In this document: piece by piece, positions 43,506-51,269 of the stretch
Position numbering within the stretch: the first letter of the stretch is position 1
How the letters are laid out: each line of letters starts with the position of its first letter
Source of the DNA: Planctomycetota bacterium
Lineage (GTDB): Bacteria > Planctomycetota > UBA11346
Direction of reading: 5' to 3'
NCBI GenBank assembly: GCA_016745075.1
Contig: JADGDD010000013.1
Span: 1-64,000 of the forward strand
DNA: 64,000 bases
Made by a program: the position numbers and the translations under genes
The notes under the pieces: generated by a model
Told to the model about the DNA's origin: nothing
The model's input: only the letters and a program-made list of their open reading frames with translations
The model's database searches: none

Positions 43506-44861
43506 TTATTGTACAGGGGTGTTTGCTTGAACAGCAGGGGGGCCTTGTAATGCATCAAGTGTTAGTTGGGCATTGACCAAGTGGGCTAAGGTTTCAAGGC
43601 GTTTCATCTCAACTTCATAGCTGCGTTGTAAAGCATCCACGAGTATGAAGACATCAAGTTGGCCGAGGCTTGCAAGGGAATGGGCATCAGCAATTTGTTG
43701 TTGTACAAGCGGGACAATGTGCTCGGTCAAAAACGTGAGTTGTTGTTGTGTGTCTTGAACTTTTTCTTGAGCACTAATGTAGGTGTACGTTAATTCTTGC
43801 AGGGCGGTTTCTATAGCAGCCCCAGCAACGGTACGTTCAACAGTGCTAGTAGCGATTCCTTGTTTATTACTATTCCATACAGGAAGCGGAAGCAGGCCCA
43901 ATCCAAATAAGGCTCGTGTTTCATTTTCTTCACTACCCAAGCCAAGGCCAATGCGTAAGTCTGGATATTGTTTTCGGACTTCCAATTCCAATTGCCGTTC
44001 AGCGACTTGATAGGCTGCAAGCATGATGCGCATGTTCGGATTATTGAGAAGTATTGGTTGTTCTGTTGCAGTCTGTTCAGGAATGCTGGCTTGTTCAAAT
44101 GTCCAATTGTGCTCAGGGTGTAAGCCTAAGTAGGAGAGTAAGAGAAGACGTTGTTGAGTCTGTTGTGTTTGGCTATTTTGCAGCTCGTTTTCAATGAGCT
44201 TTTGCTGAATGAGCAGTAAACGTTCATCAACAACGGTCATCGCTTGTGCTGCTTTTAACTGAGGACTAATTGCAATAACGCTTTGAAGTTCCTGAATGGC
44301 AGCACCTTGTCTTGCAATACGTAGGTCTTGTATTGCAAGTTGTGCCCATGTTTGCCTGACATTGCTTAACAGGGCCCACTCTGCGCCTAGTATGGCCTCT
44401 TCTTGTGCGCTGGTGCGTGCTTCTGCCAAATGTTTGCGCGCCTGTAGACGGCCAGAGAGTGGAATAGAAAAAGAAAGGCTAGAACCAAGTATCCAGGGTT
44501 TATCAACGGCGCTTTCTAAAATACGTGCGCCATCTATTTCGAGTTCTGGGTCTTCCCAGAGTTGAGCGTGTTGTGCTTCTGCTGTGGGAATGCCGAGTTG
44601 CAGACGTGTTGCTCGGATAGAGGGGTTAAAGAAAAGTGCTGTTGTTTCTGCTTCTGCTAAACTGATGCCATCTGTTAAGTCATAAGGTTGTGGAGAATGG
44701 TGTTGTGGCTGTACTTGGGTGGTGGCACGGTGCGCACCGCGTTGTTGCCAAGCCTGTTGTACGGCTTGAACATCAATAGGTTGCGCTCGGTATTGTGCGC
44801 AACTGCCGAGTAATGCAGCGACACAAGCACCACCGAGAAAACGGGGGTGAAAAAAGATCAT
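43506..44861 (-). CDS. TolC-type outer-membrane efflux lipoprotein (CzcC type)
   Basis: 451 residues. The signal ends LLGSC, a good lipobox, so it is a lipidated outer-membrane factor. Two long helical repeats carry the usual blocks (SLAEAETTALFFNPSIRATR, then RIGLGLGSEENETRALFGLG and LPLPVW). It forms the exit channel of the tripartite metal pump. First gene of the pump operon; GGAG lies 5 bases before the ATG, and a perfect hairpin stands just upstream of that site. Confidence 0.92.
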   Translation of the reverse strand: MIFFHPRFLGGACVAALLGSCAQYRAQPIDVQAVQQAWQQRGAHRATTQVQPQHHSPQPYDLTDGISLAEAETTALFFNPSIRATRLQLGIPTAEAQHAQLWEDPELEIDGARILESAVDKPWILGSSLSFSIPLSGRLQARKHLAEARTSAQEEAILGAEWALLSNVRQTWAQLAIQDLRIARQGAAIQELQSVIAISPQLKAAQAMTVVDERLLLIQQKLIENELQNSQTQQTQQRLLLLSYLGLHPEHNWTFEQASIPEQTATEQPILLNNPNMRIMLAAYQVAERQLELEVRKQYPDLRIGLGLGSEENETRALFGLGLLPLPVWNSNKQGIATSTVERTVAGAAIETALQELTYTYISAQEKVQDTQQQLTFLTEHIVPLVQQQIADAHSLASLGQLDVFILVDALQRSYEVEMKRLETLAHLVNAQLTLDALQGPPAVQANTPVQ

Positions 44862-44875
44862 AACAACTCCGAGGA

Positions 44876-44895
44876 GAGGGTTTTTTCAAACCCTC
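44876..44895 (-). promoter_or_regulatory. Leader hairpin upstream of the metal-efflux operon
   Basis: GAGGGTTT-TTTC-AAACCCTC, an 8-bp perfect stem with a 4-base loop, ending about 5 bases upstream of the GGAG ribosome binding site of the TolC-type gene. It may protect the 5' end of the message or modulate translation. It is not followed by a T-run in the minus direction. Confidence 0.5.
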
Positions 44896-45088
44896 GTATA
44901 AGTAGCGAACTCTAAGATAGAGATGTCAGCTACAGGAAGACAATGGCATTTTTTTAGGGAAGTGCGCTGTGATGTAGATAAATAAGCGGTCGTTTTTGTC
45001 CGTTATGTAAGTTACAAATGTACGCAGTATGCCTAGACCACACGAGGGTCTTGCCATTGACAGAGATATAAAAACGGGAGTAAAGAGT

Positions 45089-45559
45089 CTACAGTAGCAA
45101 ACGAACGGTAGCTAAATCATGCAAAGGTTGATGTGCATGCGGGGGCGGCTCTGGGCAGAGTGTATATGCCAAGGCGCTATCAGGATCCTCAATGAACAGA
45201 TCCATCAATGAAAAAGATGGTAAGAGCGCAAGGGCAACAGTCGCTGTTGGGCTCAGTTGACGAACTGGTGACGGTCTGGTGTACTCACCAAGTAATTCTT
45301 GGTCTACACAGTCATCGGCATGGGCTTCTTGATCATGTAAGAAATTCTCACCAAGATCATAGAGGTCAATCAGAGCCTCATCGTTGGCTGTGCTCGTAGC
45401 ATGGTCACAGGCGCAATGTGTTTCATGACCAGCAACTTCCAGATGGCGCATGTCTTGTGGACCGCTAACGGTGCATAAGACAATGGCGCTATTACACACT
45501 GCGCTAACAGTGAGCATCATGGCCAATACGGCAGCTAGAGATCTATAGAGGAAAGTCAT
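45089..45559 (-). CDS. Exported Cys/His-containing protein preceding the metal-efflux operon
   Basis: 156 residues. Signal peptide about 1-23. The mature protein holds candidate metal ligands HETHCACDHATS and HDQEAHADDCVDQELL. Small exported proteins with a CVD motif are commonly encoded just upstream of czc/cus operons; the motif and position fit, but the function is not established. The gene ends 227 bp upstream of the TolC-type gene on the same strand. It may sense or bind the metal in the periplasm. Confidence 0.72.
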   Translation of the reverse strand: MTFLYRSLAAVLAMMLTVSAVCNSAIVLCTVSGPQDMRHLEVAGHETHCACDHATSTANDEALIDLYDLGENFLHDQEAHADDCVDQELLGEYTRPSPVRQLSPTATVALALLPSFSLMDLFIEDPDSALAYTLCPEPPPHAHQPLHDLATVRLLL

Positions 45560-45678
45560 TTCATTTGCACCCTACCGATAGAGAAGAACATTTTCAACAT
45601 CAAAGTTACAGACGCATACAGCCACAATTGTTTACGGCCTTTATGGTATGGAGCGTTTTATTATGATTGTGTTGATGA

Positions 45679-46608
45679 TTACGAAAGGACTTTTGTGACC
45701 GATTTTTCTAGGATTGTACATAATTCCTGAAATGATTCATCGCGGCTATCATTCTGTCGCCAGCAGCAGAGAACTTCTCGTTTAGCTTGTTGTGTTTTGA
45801 GTGGAACAATCTGACTACGGGTATGGTTGACCGTGCGCAAAGCTAACTCAGGCATAAAGGTGCAGCCATAGCCAGATTCCACTAATAAGCGTAGCGTTTC
45901 AAGGTTATTTGCACGGCAGGTTGCTGGAACAAAGTCTGCATCTATACGGCATAAGTCTGCTGCTTGATCATGAAAGCAATGTCCTTCTTCAAGCAGCAGT
46001 AGACGGGTTGAGCGTACCTCATCAAAACTGATAGCCTCACTCGTGCTTAAAGGATGTTCCTTGGGGGTTAAAAAACGAAACGGCTCACGGTAGAGTAAGC
46101 GCTGTCCAAGTTCCTGCGTTTCTTTAACTGGTGCAAGGATGATCAGATCAAGACTGCGGTTGTGAATATTTTCAAGTAACTTAGCGGTAACTTGTTCAGC
46201 GAAGTCGATGCGCAGCTCTGGTAATTGCTGTTCTAGTTCGGGTAGAATGTGGGGTAATAAGTACGGGGCGATGGTGGGGATAATGCCGAGTCGCAAATGT
46301 CCATGCAGTGGATTCTCTGGCTCGTGGGCGGTATGTTCTAATTGTTCAAGTCCGCTCAGTAAACGTTCAGCCTGTTCTACGATCGGTTTTCCTTCTGTTG
46401 TAAGAACCACACCTGAGCGTTCTCGTTCAAAGACGGTTACACCCATCTTCTGTTCCCATTTACGAATTTGGCTACTGAGCGTCGGCTGTGAAACATGACA
46501 AGCCGCCGCTGCTTTGCCAAAATGGCGGTACTTAGCAATGGCTACAAGGTAGCGCAAGACAGGAATGGTTGTTGCAGATGTATCATAGATAGAACCTATC
46601 GTCATCAT
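45679..46608 (-). CDS. oxyR: OxyR-type LysR regulator of peroxide response
   Basis: 309 residues from ATG 46608. The HTH is [20 protein letters not shown]; the sensor shows [14 protein letters not shown], with Cys211 and Cys220 spaced exactly as the Cys199/Cys208 disulphide pair of E. coli OxyR, and [20 protein letters not shown] matches the following helix. It should oxidise to an active form with H2O2. It diverges from a 2-Cys peroxiredoxin, its expected target. The frame is open to 46659, but the start at 46608 (or 46605) fits better. No ribosome binding site; CATACT lies 5 bases upstream, so the message may be leaderless. Confidence 0.93.
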   Translation of the reverse strand: MMTIGSIYDTSATTIPVLRYLVAIAKYRHFGKAAAACHVSQPTLSSQIRKWEQKMGVTVFERERSGVVLTTEGKPIVEQAERLLSGLEQLEHTAHEPENPLHGHLRLGIIPTIAPYLLPHILPELEQQLPELRIDFAEQVTAKLLENIHNRSLDLIILAPVKETQELGQRLLYREPFRFLTPKEHPLSTSEAISFDEVRSTRLLLLEEGHCFHDQAADLCRIDADFVPATCRANNLETLRLLVESGYGCTFMPELALRTVNHTRSQIVPLKTQQAKREVLCCWRQNDSRDESFQELCTILEKSVTKVLS

Positions 46609-46621
46609 AGAAAAGTATGTC
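46585..46621. promoter_or_regulatory. OxyR operator
   Basis: 46585-46599 matches all ten fixed positions of the OxyR half-element ATAG-n-T-nnn-A-n-CTAT. After exactly 7 bases (the known spacing) a second ATAG starts at 46607, with the rest degenerate. The site covers the first codons of oxyR and its likely -10, which predicts autorepression, and lies upstream of the peroxiredoxin gene. Confidence 0.8.
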
Positions 46622-46693
46622 TGTATCAATGATAGACAAGCGTTACTCTCTCGGCTCAATCAACCAATTTCACTGAATAACAGGAGTGACCCC

Positions 46694-47281
46694 ATGAGCC
46701 TTGTACAACAACAAGCCCCAGATTTTGCAGCCCAAGCCGTTATGCCAGACGGTTCTTTCCAAGAACTCAAACTGAGTGATAACAAAGGAAAATGGACTGT
46801 TCTCTTTTTCTACCCACTCGATTTTACTTTCGTTTGCCCAACCGAAATCCTCGCGTTCTCTGACCGCGTAGCAGACTTCAAGGCAATCAATGCAGACATC
46901 GTTGGTGTAAGTGTAGATAGCCACTTTACCCACCTTGCATGGACCAGCACTCCTCGCAAAGAAGGCGGTATTCAAGGTCTTGAGTATCCACTCGTTGCTG
47001 ACCTGAACAAAAGCATCTGTCGTGATTACGACGTGCTTATTGAAGATGCAGGCATCGCATTGCGTGGCCTCTTCATCATTGACCCAGAAGGTGTTGTTCG
47101 CGCACAAACCGTTCACGATTTGCCAGTAGGCCGTAACGTAGACGAAGTACTTCGTGTTATTAAAGCATTCCAATTTGTTGAAGAGCATGGCGAAGTATGC
47201 CCAGCTAACTGGAACGAAGGCGACAAAACCATGAAGCCAGACACCGACGGCTCTAAAGAATACTTTACCGCAGTAAACTAA
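46694..47281 (+). CDS. Typical 2-Cys peroxiredoxin (Prx1/AhpC subfamily)
   Basis: 195 residues. Peroxidatic Cys48 lies in DFTFVCPTE and resolving Cys169 in GEVCPANW; the C-terminal EYF and a GGIQG variant of the GGLG loop suggest a peroxide-sensitive enzyme. It reduces H2O2 and organic hydroperoxides, using thioredoxin or AhpF. AGGAG lies 7 bases before the ATG. Divergent from oxyR with an operator between them, and ended by a strong terminator, so it is a single-gene unit. Confidence 0.96.
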   Translation: MSLVQQQAPDFAAQAVMPDGSFQELKLSDNKGKWTVLFFYPLDFTFVCPTEILAFSDRVADFKAINADIVGVSVDSHFTHLAWTSTPRKEGGIQGLEYPLVADLNKSICRDYDVLIEDAGIALRGLFIIDPEGVVRAQTVHDLPVGRNVDEVLRVIKAFQFVEEHGEVCPANWNEGDKTMKPDTDGSKEYFTAVN

Positions 47282-47303
47282 GTTTTCTGTTACAAGAACC
47301 ATA

Positions 47304-47335
47304 AAAACGCCGCCCTCATTCAGGGCGGCGTTTTT
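47304..47335. terminator. Intrinsic terminator of the peroxiredoxin gene
   Basis: AACGCCGCCCT pairs with AGGGCGGCGTT around a CATTC loop; A-run before and five T after. It ends the peroxiredoxin transcript and could also serve the minus-strand MerR gene. Confidence 0.92.
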
Positions 47336-47425
47336 CGTGGAGTCATTGCTGTTTATAAGCGGTATTGTAGATAACTCAGGGAAGAAATATATATTCTGTG
47401 AGCATAACCGTGTGGTTGTATTCTT

Positions 47426-48283
47426 CTATCGCTGAAGGGTGATGGTTCCTGGTTCTTTCCCAAGGTGGCTAGCAATGTCTTTATGGCTACTGGCCAATTG
47501 ATAGATGGCTTGGCCTGTGCTGTTTGTAGCGAGTGTGCGAATAAGAGCCTCTGCTCCACGAGAATTATAAGGGGAGCAAAAATCGCTGGCAAGAAAACGG
47601 GGCAGGTGAACTTGGCCACTGCCGAGCAAGGCTTGAATGCCGCTTTGATTGCAGGCAAGGGTAACACAGGCAGCTAGCGGTTTATCGAGCGCGGATAGTG
47701 GAACAATAACACAGTGTGGAGCGCTGCGCGGGTAGCGGTGTAGTAGTTCCGTGCAGCGTTTAAGGATTTCATTGCGGAGCTGTTGCGTTTGCTCCCATTC
47801 TATATCGGTTAAATCTTGATGATGAGTCATGAGAGCGGTGAGTGTTGGGAGAAAGGTGGTCTTAATCAATAAGTCTGGGTGGACCTGCCAATGGCTGCGG
47901 ATAACAAGCTCATGAGCGAGTTTCCAATGTTTCTTGTGCAAGGCATCAATGATCTCTTTTTGAGCTGCTAAAGCCAAAGGTTGACGGGGTTCTGGTAAAT
48001 CATGCAGAGTGTTTGAGGCAGGTGGTGTTACTGGGGCAGCATTTGGCCAAGCAGGACAACCGCCTTTGATGATCTCGGAAATGCTATAGCCTTGTTGAAG
48101 CAGGTCTTGGACACGAATTAAATCATCCAATTGCTGGCGGTTGTAGGCGCGGTAGCCGTTAGCTTTTCGTTGTGGTCGTGGCCAGTCGTAGCGATGCTCC
48201 CAAATACGTAAAGCACTGGAGCTAATGCCTGTACGCAAGCTTACTTCTTTGATGCTAAAGGTAAGGTGGGTGCTTTGAATCAT
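47426..48283 (-). CDS. MerR-family regulator with degenerate B12-binding-like C-terminus
   Basis: 285 residues. The N-terminal MerR HTH is clear (SIKEVSLRTGISSSALRIWE, then YRAYNRQQLDDLI). After a Pro-rich linker, residues about 110-285 have the helical bundle plus alpha/beta layout of CarH/LitR-type sensors, but the cobalamin motif D-x-H-x-x-G is missing; cysteines occur at VTLACNQSG and SDFCSPYN. It may sense something other than B12. The start has no Shine-Dalgarno and lies 9 bases after a TATACT box. Upstream and divergent is carA, across about 100 bp. Confidence 0.85.
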   Translation of the reverse strand: MIQSTHLTFSIKEVSLRTGISSSALRIWEHRYDWPRPQRKANGYRAYNRQQLDDLIRVQDLLQQGYSISEIIKGGCPAWPNAAPVTPPASNTLHDLPEPRQPLALAAQKEIIDALHKKHWKLAHELVIRSHWQVHPDLLIKTTFLPTLTALMTHHQDLTDIEWEQTQQLRNEILKRCTELLHRYPRSAPHCVIVPLSALDKPLAACVTLACNQSGIQALLGSGQVHLPRFLASDFCSPYNSRGAEALIRTLATNSTGQAIYQLASSHKDIASHLGKEPGTITLQR

Positions 48284-48292
48284 TTCTAGAGC

Positions 48293-48321
48293 AGTATACT
48301 CGTAGACTCTTCGTTTCGCAA
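48293..48321 (-). promoter_or_regulatory. Promoter close to the MerR start codon
   Basis: On the minus strand: TTGCGA (48316-48321), 17-bp spacer, TATACT (48293-48298). The ATG begins at 48283, nine bases downstream, leaving a leader of only about two or three bases and no ribosome binding site. Confidence 0.68.
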
Positions 48322-48385
48322 GTCGCTTGGTTATTGCATCGTTGGACTTGCTCTTATGGTGTCGCGCGACGGAGGATTACGCGTT

Positions 48386-49525
48386 ATGGCTCAGGCTCGT
48401 TTGGCACTCGCAGATGGCAGCATTTTCCACGGACGCAGCGTTGGCGCTGTTGGTACGGTCACTGGAGAAGCAGTATTTAATACGGGCATGGCAGGATATG
48501 AAGAAGTCTTGTCTGATCCCAGTTATTCCGGTCAAATTGTAACCATGACTTACCCAGAGGTGGGAAATTATGGTATGAATGCTGCCGACATGGAAAGTGA
48601 TAACGCCAAGGTTGCGGGTTTTGTCATGCGCCAATGTTGTGACAACCCATCAAACTTCCGTAGTGATGAATCTCTAAGCGCATTTCTTACGCGCACAGGT
48701 GTTGTTGCGATAGATGGCATAGACACCCGTGCTATTACTCGTCGTTTGCGTGTAGATGGGGCTATGAACTCTGCTCTCACTAGTGACGACACTATCAGCG
48801 ATGAAGATCTTATTGCTACCGCGCAAAACGTTGTTTCTATGGAAGGCCAAGACTTGGCAACCGCAGCAGGCACCGTTGATGCCTATGATTGGAATGAGGC
48901 TGCGGACCCAACGGCTTTTAATATACCCATTACTTGGGACTTGCTCGAAGGTGAGCCCCTTGTTGTCTGCATCGACCTCGGCATCAAATATAATATTTTG
49001 CGTTTGCTTCGTGCGTGCGGTATGCGCTTACGAGTTGTTCCTGCATCAACATCGGCAGAAGATATCTTGGCAATGAAGCCGGCTGGTGTTTTCTTGTCCA
49101 ATGGTCCTGGAGACCCAGCCGCAGTGCAAGGAATTCAAGAAACCGTTCAGGCTTTAGTTGAAGCCAGTCTACCTATTTTTGGCATTTGCCTTGGCCACCA
49201 AATTCTCTCTTTGGCTTTAGGTGCTACGACCTACAAATTAAAATTTGGTCATCGTGGTGTGAACCATCCTATTAAACGTTTATCTGATGGTGTCGTTGAA
49301 ATTGCTAGCCATAATCACGGCTTTGCCGTTGATCCGAAAAGCTTGCCAGCAGGCGTAGAAATGACTCACCTTAATTTGAACGATCAAACCTGCGCTGGTA
49401 TTGCTTGCGTAGATAAACCAATTTTTAGTGTTCAGTATCACCCAGAAGCAGGTCCAGGCCCAGCAGACCCGTTGTATTTATTTGAGCAATTTACTGAAAA
49501 TATTCGTACATATATTAAATCGTAA
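48386..49525 (+). CDS. carA: Carbamoyl-phosphate synthase small subunit
   Basis: 379 residues from ATG 48386, which has GGAGG 10 bases upstream; the ATG at 48356 is less likely. The glutaminase triad is present: Cys268 in GICLGHQ, His352 and Glu354 in YHPEAGPGP. N-terminal blocks GEAVFNTGMAGYEE and AFLTRTGVVAIDGIDTRAIT match CarA. It delivers ammonia to CarB for arginine and pyrimidine synthesis. carB is not adjacent within this window; purE follows after 46 bp. Confidence 0.96.
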   Translation: MAQARLALADGSIFHGRSVGAVGTVTGEAVFNTGMAGYEEVLSDPSYSGQIVTMTYPEVGNYGMNAADMESDNAKVAGFVMRQCCDNPSNFRSDESLSAFLTRTGVVAIDGIDTRAITRRLRVDGAMNSALTSDDTISDEDLIATAQNVVSMEGQDLATAAGTVDAYDWNEAADPTAFNIPITWDLLEGEPLVVCIDLGIKYNILRLLRACGMRLRVVPASTSAEDILAMKPAGVFLSNGPGDPAAVQGIQETVQALVEASLPIFGICLGHQILSLALGATTYKLKFGHRGVNHPIKRLSDGVVEIASHNHGFAVDPKSLPAGVEMTHLNLNDQTCAGIACVDKPIFSVQYHPEAGPGPADPLYLFEQFTENIRTYIKS

Positions 49526-49571
49526 TACTTTTATCAATTAACTTTCCCCTACTTCTATAAAGGATATTATT

Positions 49572-50123
49572 ATGGCTGACGTACTCATTTTAACAGGTTC
49601 TGATAGTGATCTCCCTGTTGTTCAAGAAACTTTCGATACTCTTGCGGGTCTTGGTATTACTGCTGAGTTCCATGTAGCAAGTGCTCACCGTACACCAGAA
49701 CGTGTTCGGGAATTGGTAAGCCAAGCAGAAGATGACGGTGTTAAAGTCTTTGTTGCTGCGGCTGGTGGCGCTGCTCATCTGGCTGGTGCTGTTGCTGCGG
49801 CAACTACACGTCCAGTTATTGGTATTCCACTTGCTGCCGGAGCACTCGGCGGCGTAGATGCGTTGTATGCAACGGTCAACATGCCTCCAGGCATGCCAGT
49901 CGCTACGGTGAGCGTTGGTACATGGGGCGCATATAATGCGGCTTTACTTGCCGCGCAAATGCTCGCTGTTGGTGATGACGACTTAGCAGCTCGTATGCGT
50001 GACCTTCGTAACGAACAAACTGCAAAAGTTCTACGCAAAGACGAAGCGCTGCAAGAGCAATTAGCTGCTAACGCTGCGGAAAAAGCGGCTCAAGATACAA
50101 GCGAAGAAGCGGCAAACGCGTAA
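49572..50123 (+). CDS. purE: N5-carboxyaminoimidazole ribonucleotide mutase
   Basis: 183 residues. [21 protein letters not shown] and [20 protein letters not shown] are the class I PurE signatures, with the catalytic His in SAHR. It isomerises N5-CAIR to CAIR in purine synthesis. The C-terminal 25 residues are an Ala/Glu/Lys helix extending past the usual end of about 165. AAGGA lies 8 bases before the ATG. purK is not in the window. Confidence 0.96.
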   Translation: MADVLILTGSDSDLPVVQETFDTLAGLGITAEFHVASAHRTPERVRELVSQAEDDGVKVFVAAAGGAAHLAGAVAAATTRPVIGIPLAAGALGGVDALYATVNMPPGMPVATVSVGTWGAYNAALLAAQMLAVGDDDLAARMRDLRNEQTAKVLRKDEALQEQLAANAAEKAAQDTSEEAANA

Positions 50124-50128
50124 AACTC

Positions 50129-50803
50129 GTGACGCAGAGCAAGCAACGCGTCTATTATGAAGCGGCTGTAGATCCATTACAGGCCCGTCTACGTATAGAG
50201 ATTACTGGTGAAACAACACCATTGTTCTGTACAACGTTCGAAGAATTTCTGGCGCTGTATACCTGTCATCCACTCTCGGCTATAACTATAGCCGAGAGTG
50301 TTGCATTTCTAGCGCCCCGTCATTTATTTCAAGACCAGCCCTTTGATGACGAGTATCAATCCTTGCTCAATACTTCCTGCAATCAACTCCCGTCAGTACA
50401 ATGGGTCATCAACCGTTTGGATAATGTTTCGTGCATGCACGAGCACATGCTTGATGTGCCAGAACTTGGTGCCCGCTTGCTTATGGAAGCACGACGTATT
50501 CAACGCGATAGTGTTCATGCCCAAGCGCATTGCGCTCAAGAGGGGTTTACCGCGGCAGAAATAGCAACTCCGGCAGGGCTGTGGTTTATAAAGCCACCGC
50601 CTTCATCACATCAATTTATGTTACCAAGTTTTTGCGTCAGTTGCTCAGACTGGCAGCCGCAAGACCCATTCGGTCAATGGGTGTGTTTGCCATGGGCAGA
50701 GATCACGACTGTACGAACTGAGCACAGAAGCTGTGATAACCCGAGTGCTCAAGATCTATCACTCTTACAGGCGGAAACGGATTACGATTTCCCCGCATTT
50801 TAA
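50129..50803 (+). CDS. Hypothetical protein with an internal DNA palindrome
   Basis: 224 residues from a GTG start 5 bp after purE; no ribosome binding site, so translation is probably coupled. Family not recognised. It contains several Cys and His (SNQ-type cysteines near 90-110, CVSCSDW near 170), no signal peptide and no membrane helix. Its coding sequence holds a 30-bp near-perfect palindrome (50271-50300). Confidence 0.72.
   Translation: MTQSKQRVYYEAAVDPLQARLRIEITGETTPLFCTTFEEFLALYTCHPLSAITIAESVAFLAPRHLFQDQPFDDEYQSLLNTSCNQLPSVQWVINRLDNVSCMHEHMLDVPELGARLLMEARRIQRDSVHAQAHCAQEGFTAAEIATPAGLWFIKPPPSSHQFMLPSFCVSCSDWQPQDPFGQWVCLPWAEITTVRTEHRSCDNPSAQDLSLLQAETDYDFPAF
50271..50300. repeat. 30-bp palindrome inside a coding region
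   Basis: CACTCTCGGCTATA (50271-50284) and TATAGCCGAGAGTG (50287-50300) are exact inverted copies separated by 2 bases. It encodes HPLSAITIAESVA in the host gene without breaking the frame. Confidence 0.9.
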
Positions 50804-50923
50804 TAAGATCTTTTCTTCGATTTTTTTTGTAGAAGAAATAGGTACTACTGTATTCGTTTCATGTTGATTTGCGGTAGAACTGATAGTGAATGAAAGCCTC
50901 TTGTTTATAGCTACCTGCGAGCC

Positions 50924-51124
50924 TTAGCAACTTGGCTCACGACGCTTGGGCTGAATAGGGTTTTCATATAAAATAAAACCTAAGAGCGGTAAGCATAAGG
51001 CCAAAAGTAGCCAAAAAACGGCAGTCAAAGGCGGCTGTTCTTTACGTTGGGCTACACCAACGCAGATATACAACCACAGGAGAATATGGCAACTGAGCAA
51101 AGATATAAAGAGAAATTCAATCAT
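50924..51124 (-). CDS. Small PLDc_N-like membrane protein
   Basis: 66 residues with two hydrophobic helices (about 3-25 and 36-54) and the ending FWLLLALCLPLLGFILYEN, which matches the phospholipase D N-terminal (PLDc_N) pattern of small membrane proteins. C-terminal tail is basic. Function unknown. It lies alone between two plus-strand units. Confidence 0.65.
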   Translation of the reverse strand: MIEFLFISLLSCHILLWLYICVGVAQRKEQPPLTAVFWLLLALCLPLLGFILYENPIQPKRREPSC

Positions 51125-51269
51125 GTTTGTGAATCTAGTATTTCTTTTTGTAGCGCAATAGAGAACATCATTCTTTTTGTGCAGTAAGTTCTCTATTCTG
51201 CTTCTTGCAGAGTTAGCTATCAGCTACTAGTCTGTGGCATTCTACGAAATGAGACACAAGGATTTGAAT

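Noticed and set aside
45057..45080. Plus-strand promoter with TTGACA at 45057
   Set aside because: No plus-strand gene follows, and no -10 at the right distance.
46670..47302. Long open frame antisense to the peroxiredoxin gene
   Set aside because: It mirrors a highly conserved enzyme, has no family signature, and runs across the terminator region; a codon-bias shadow.
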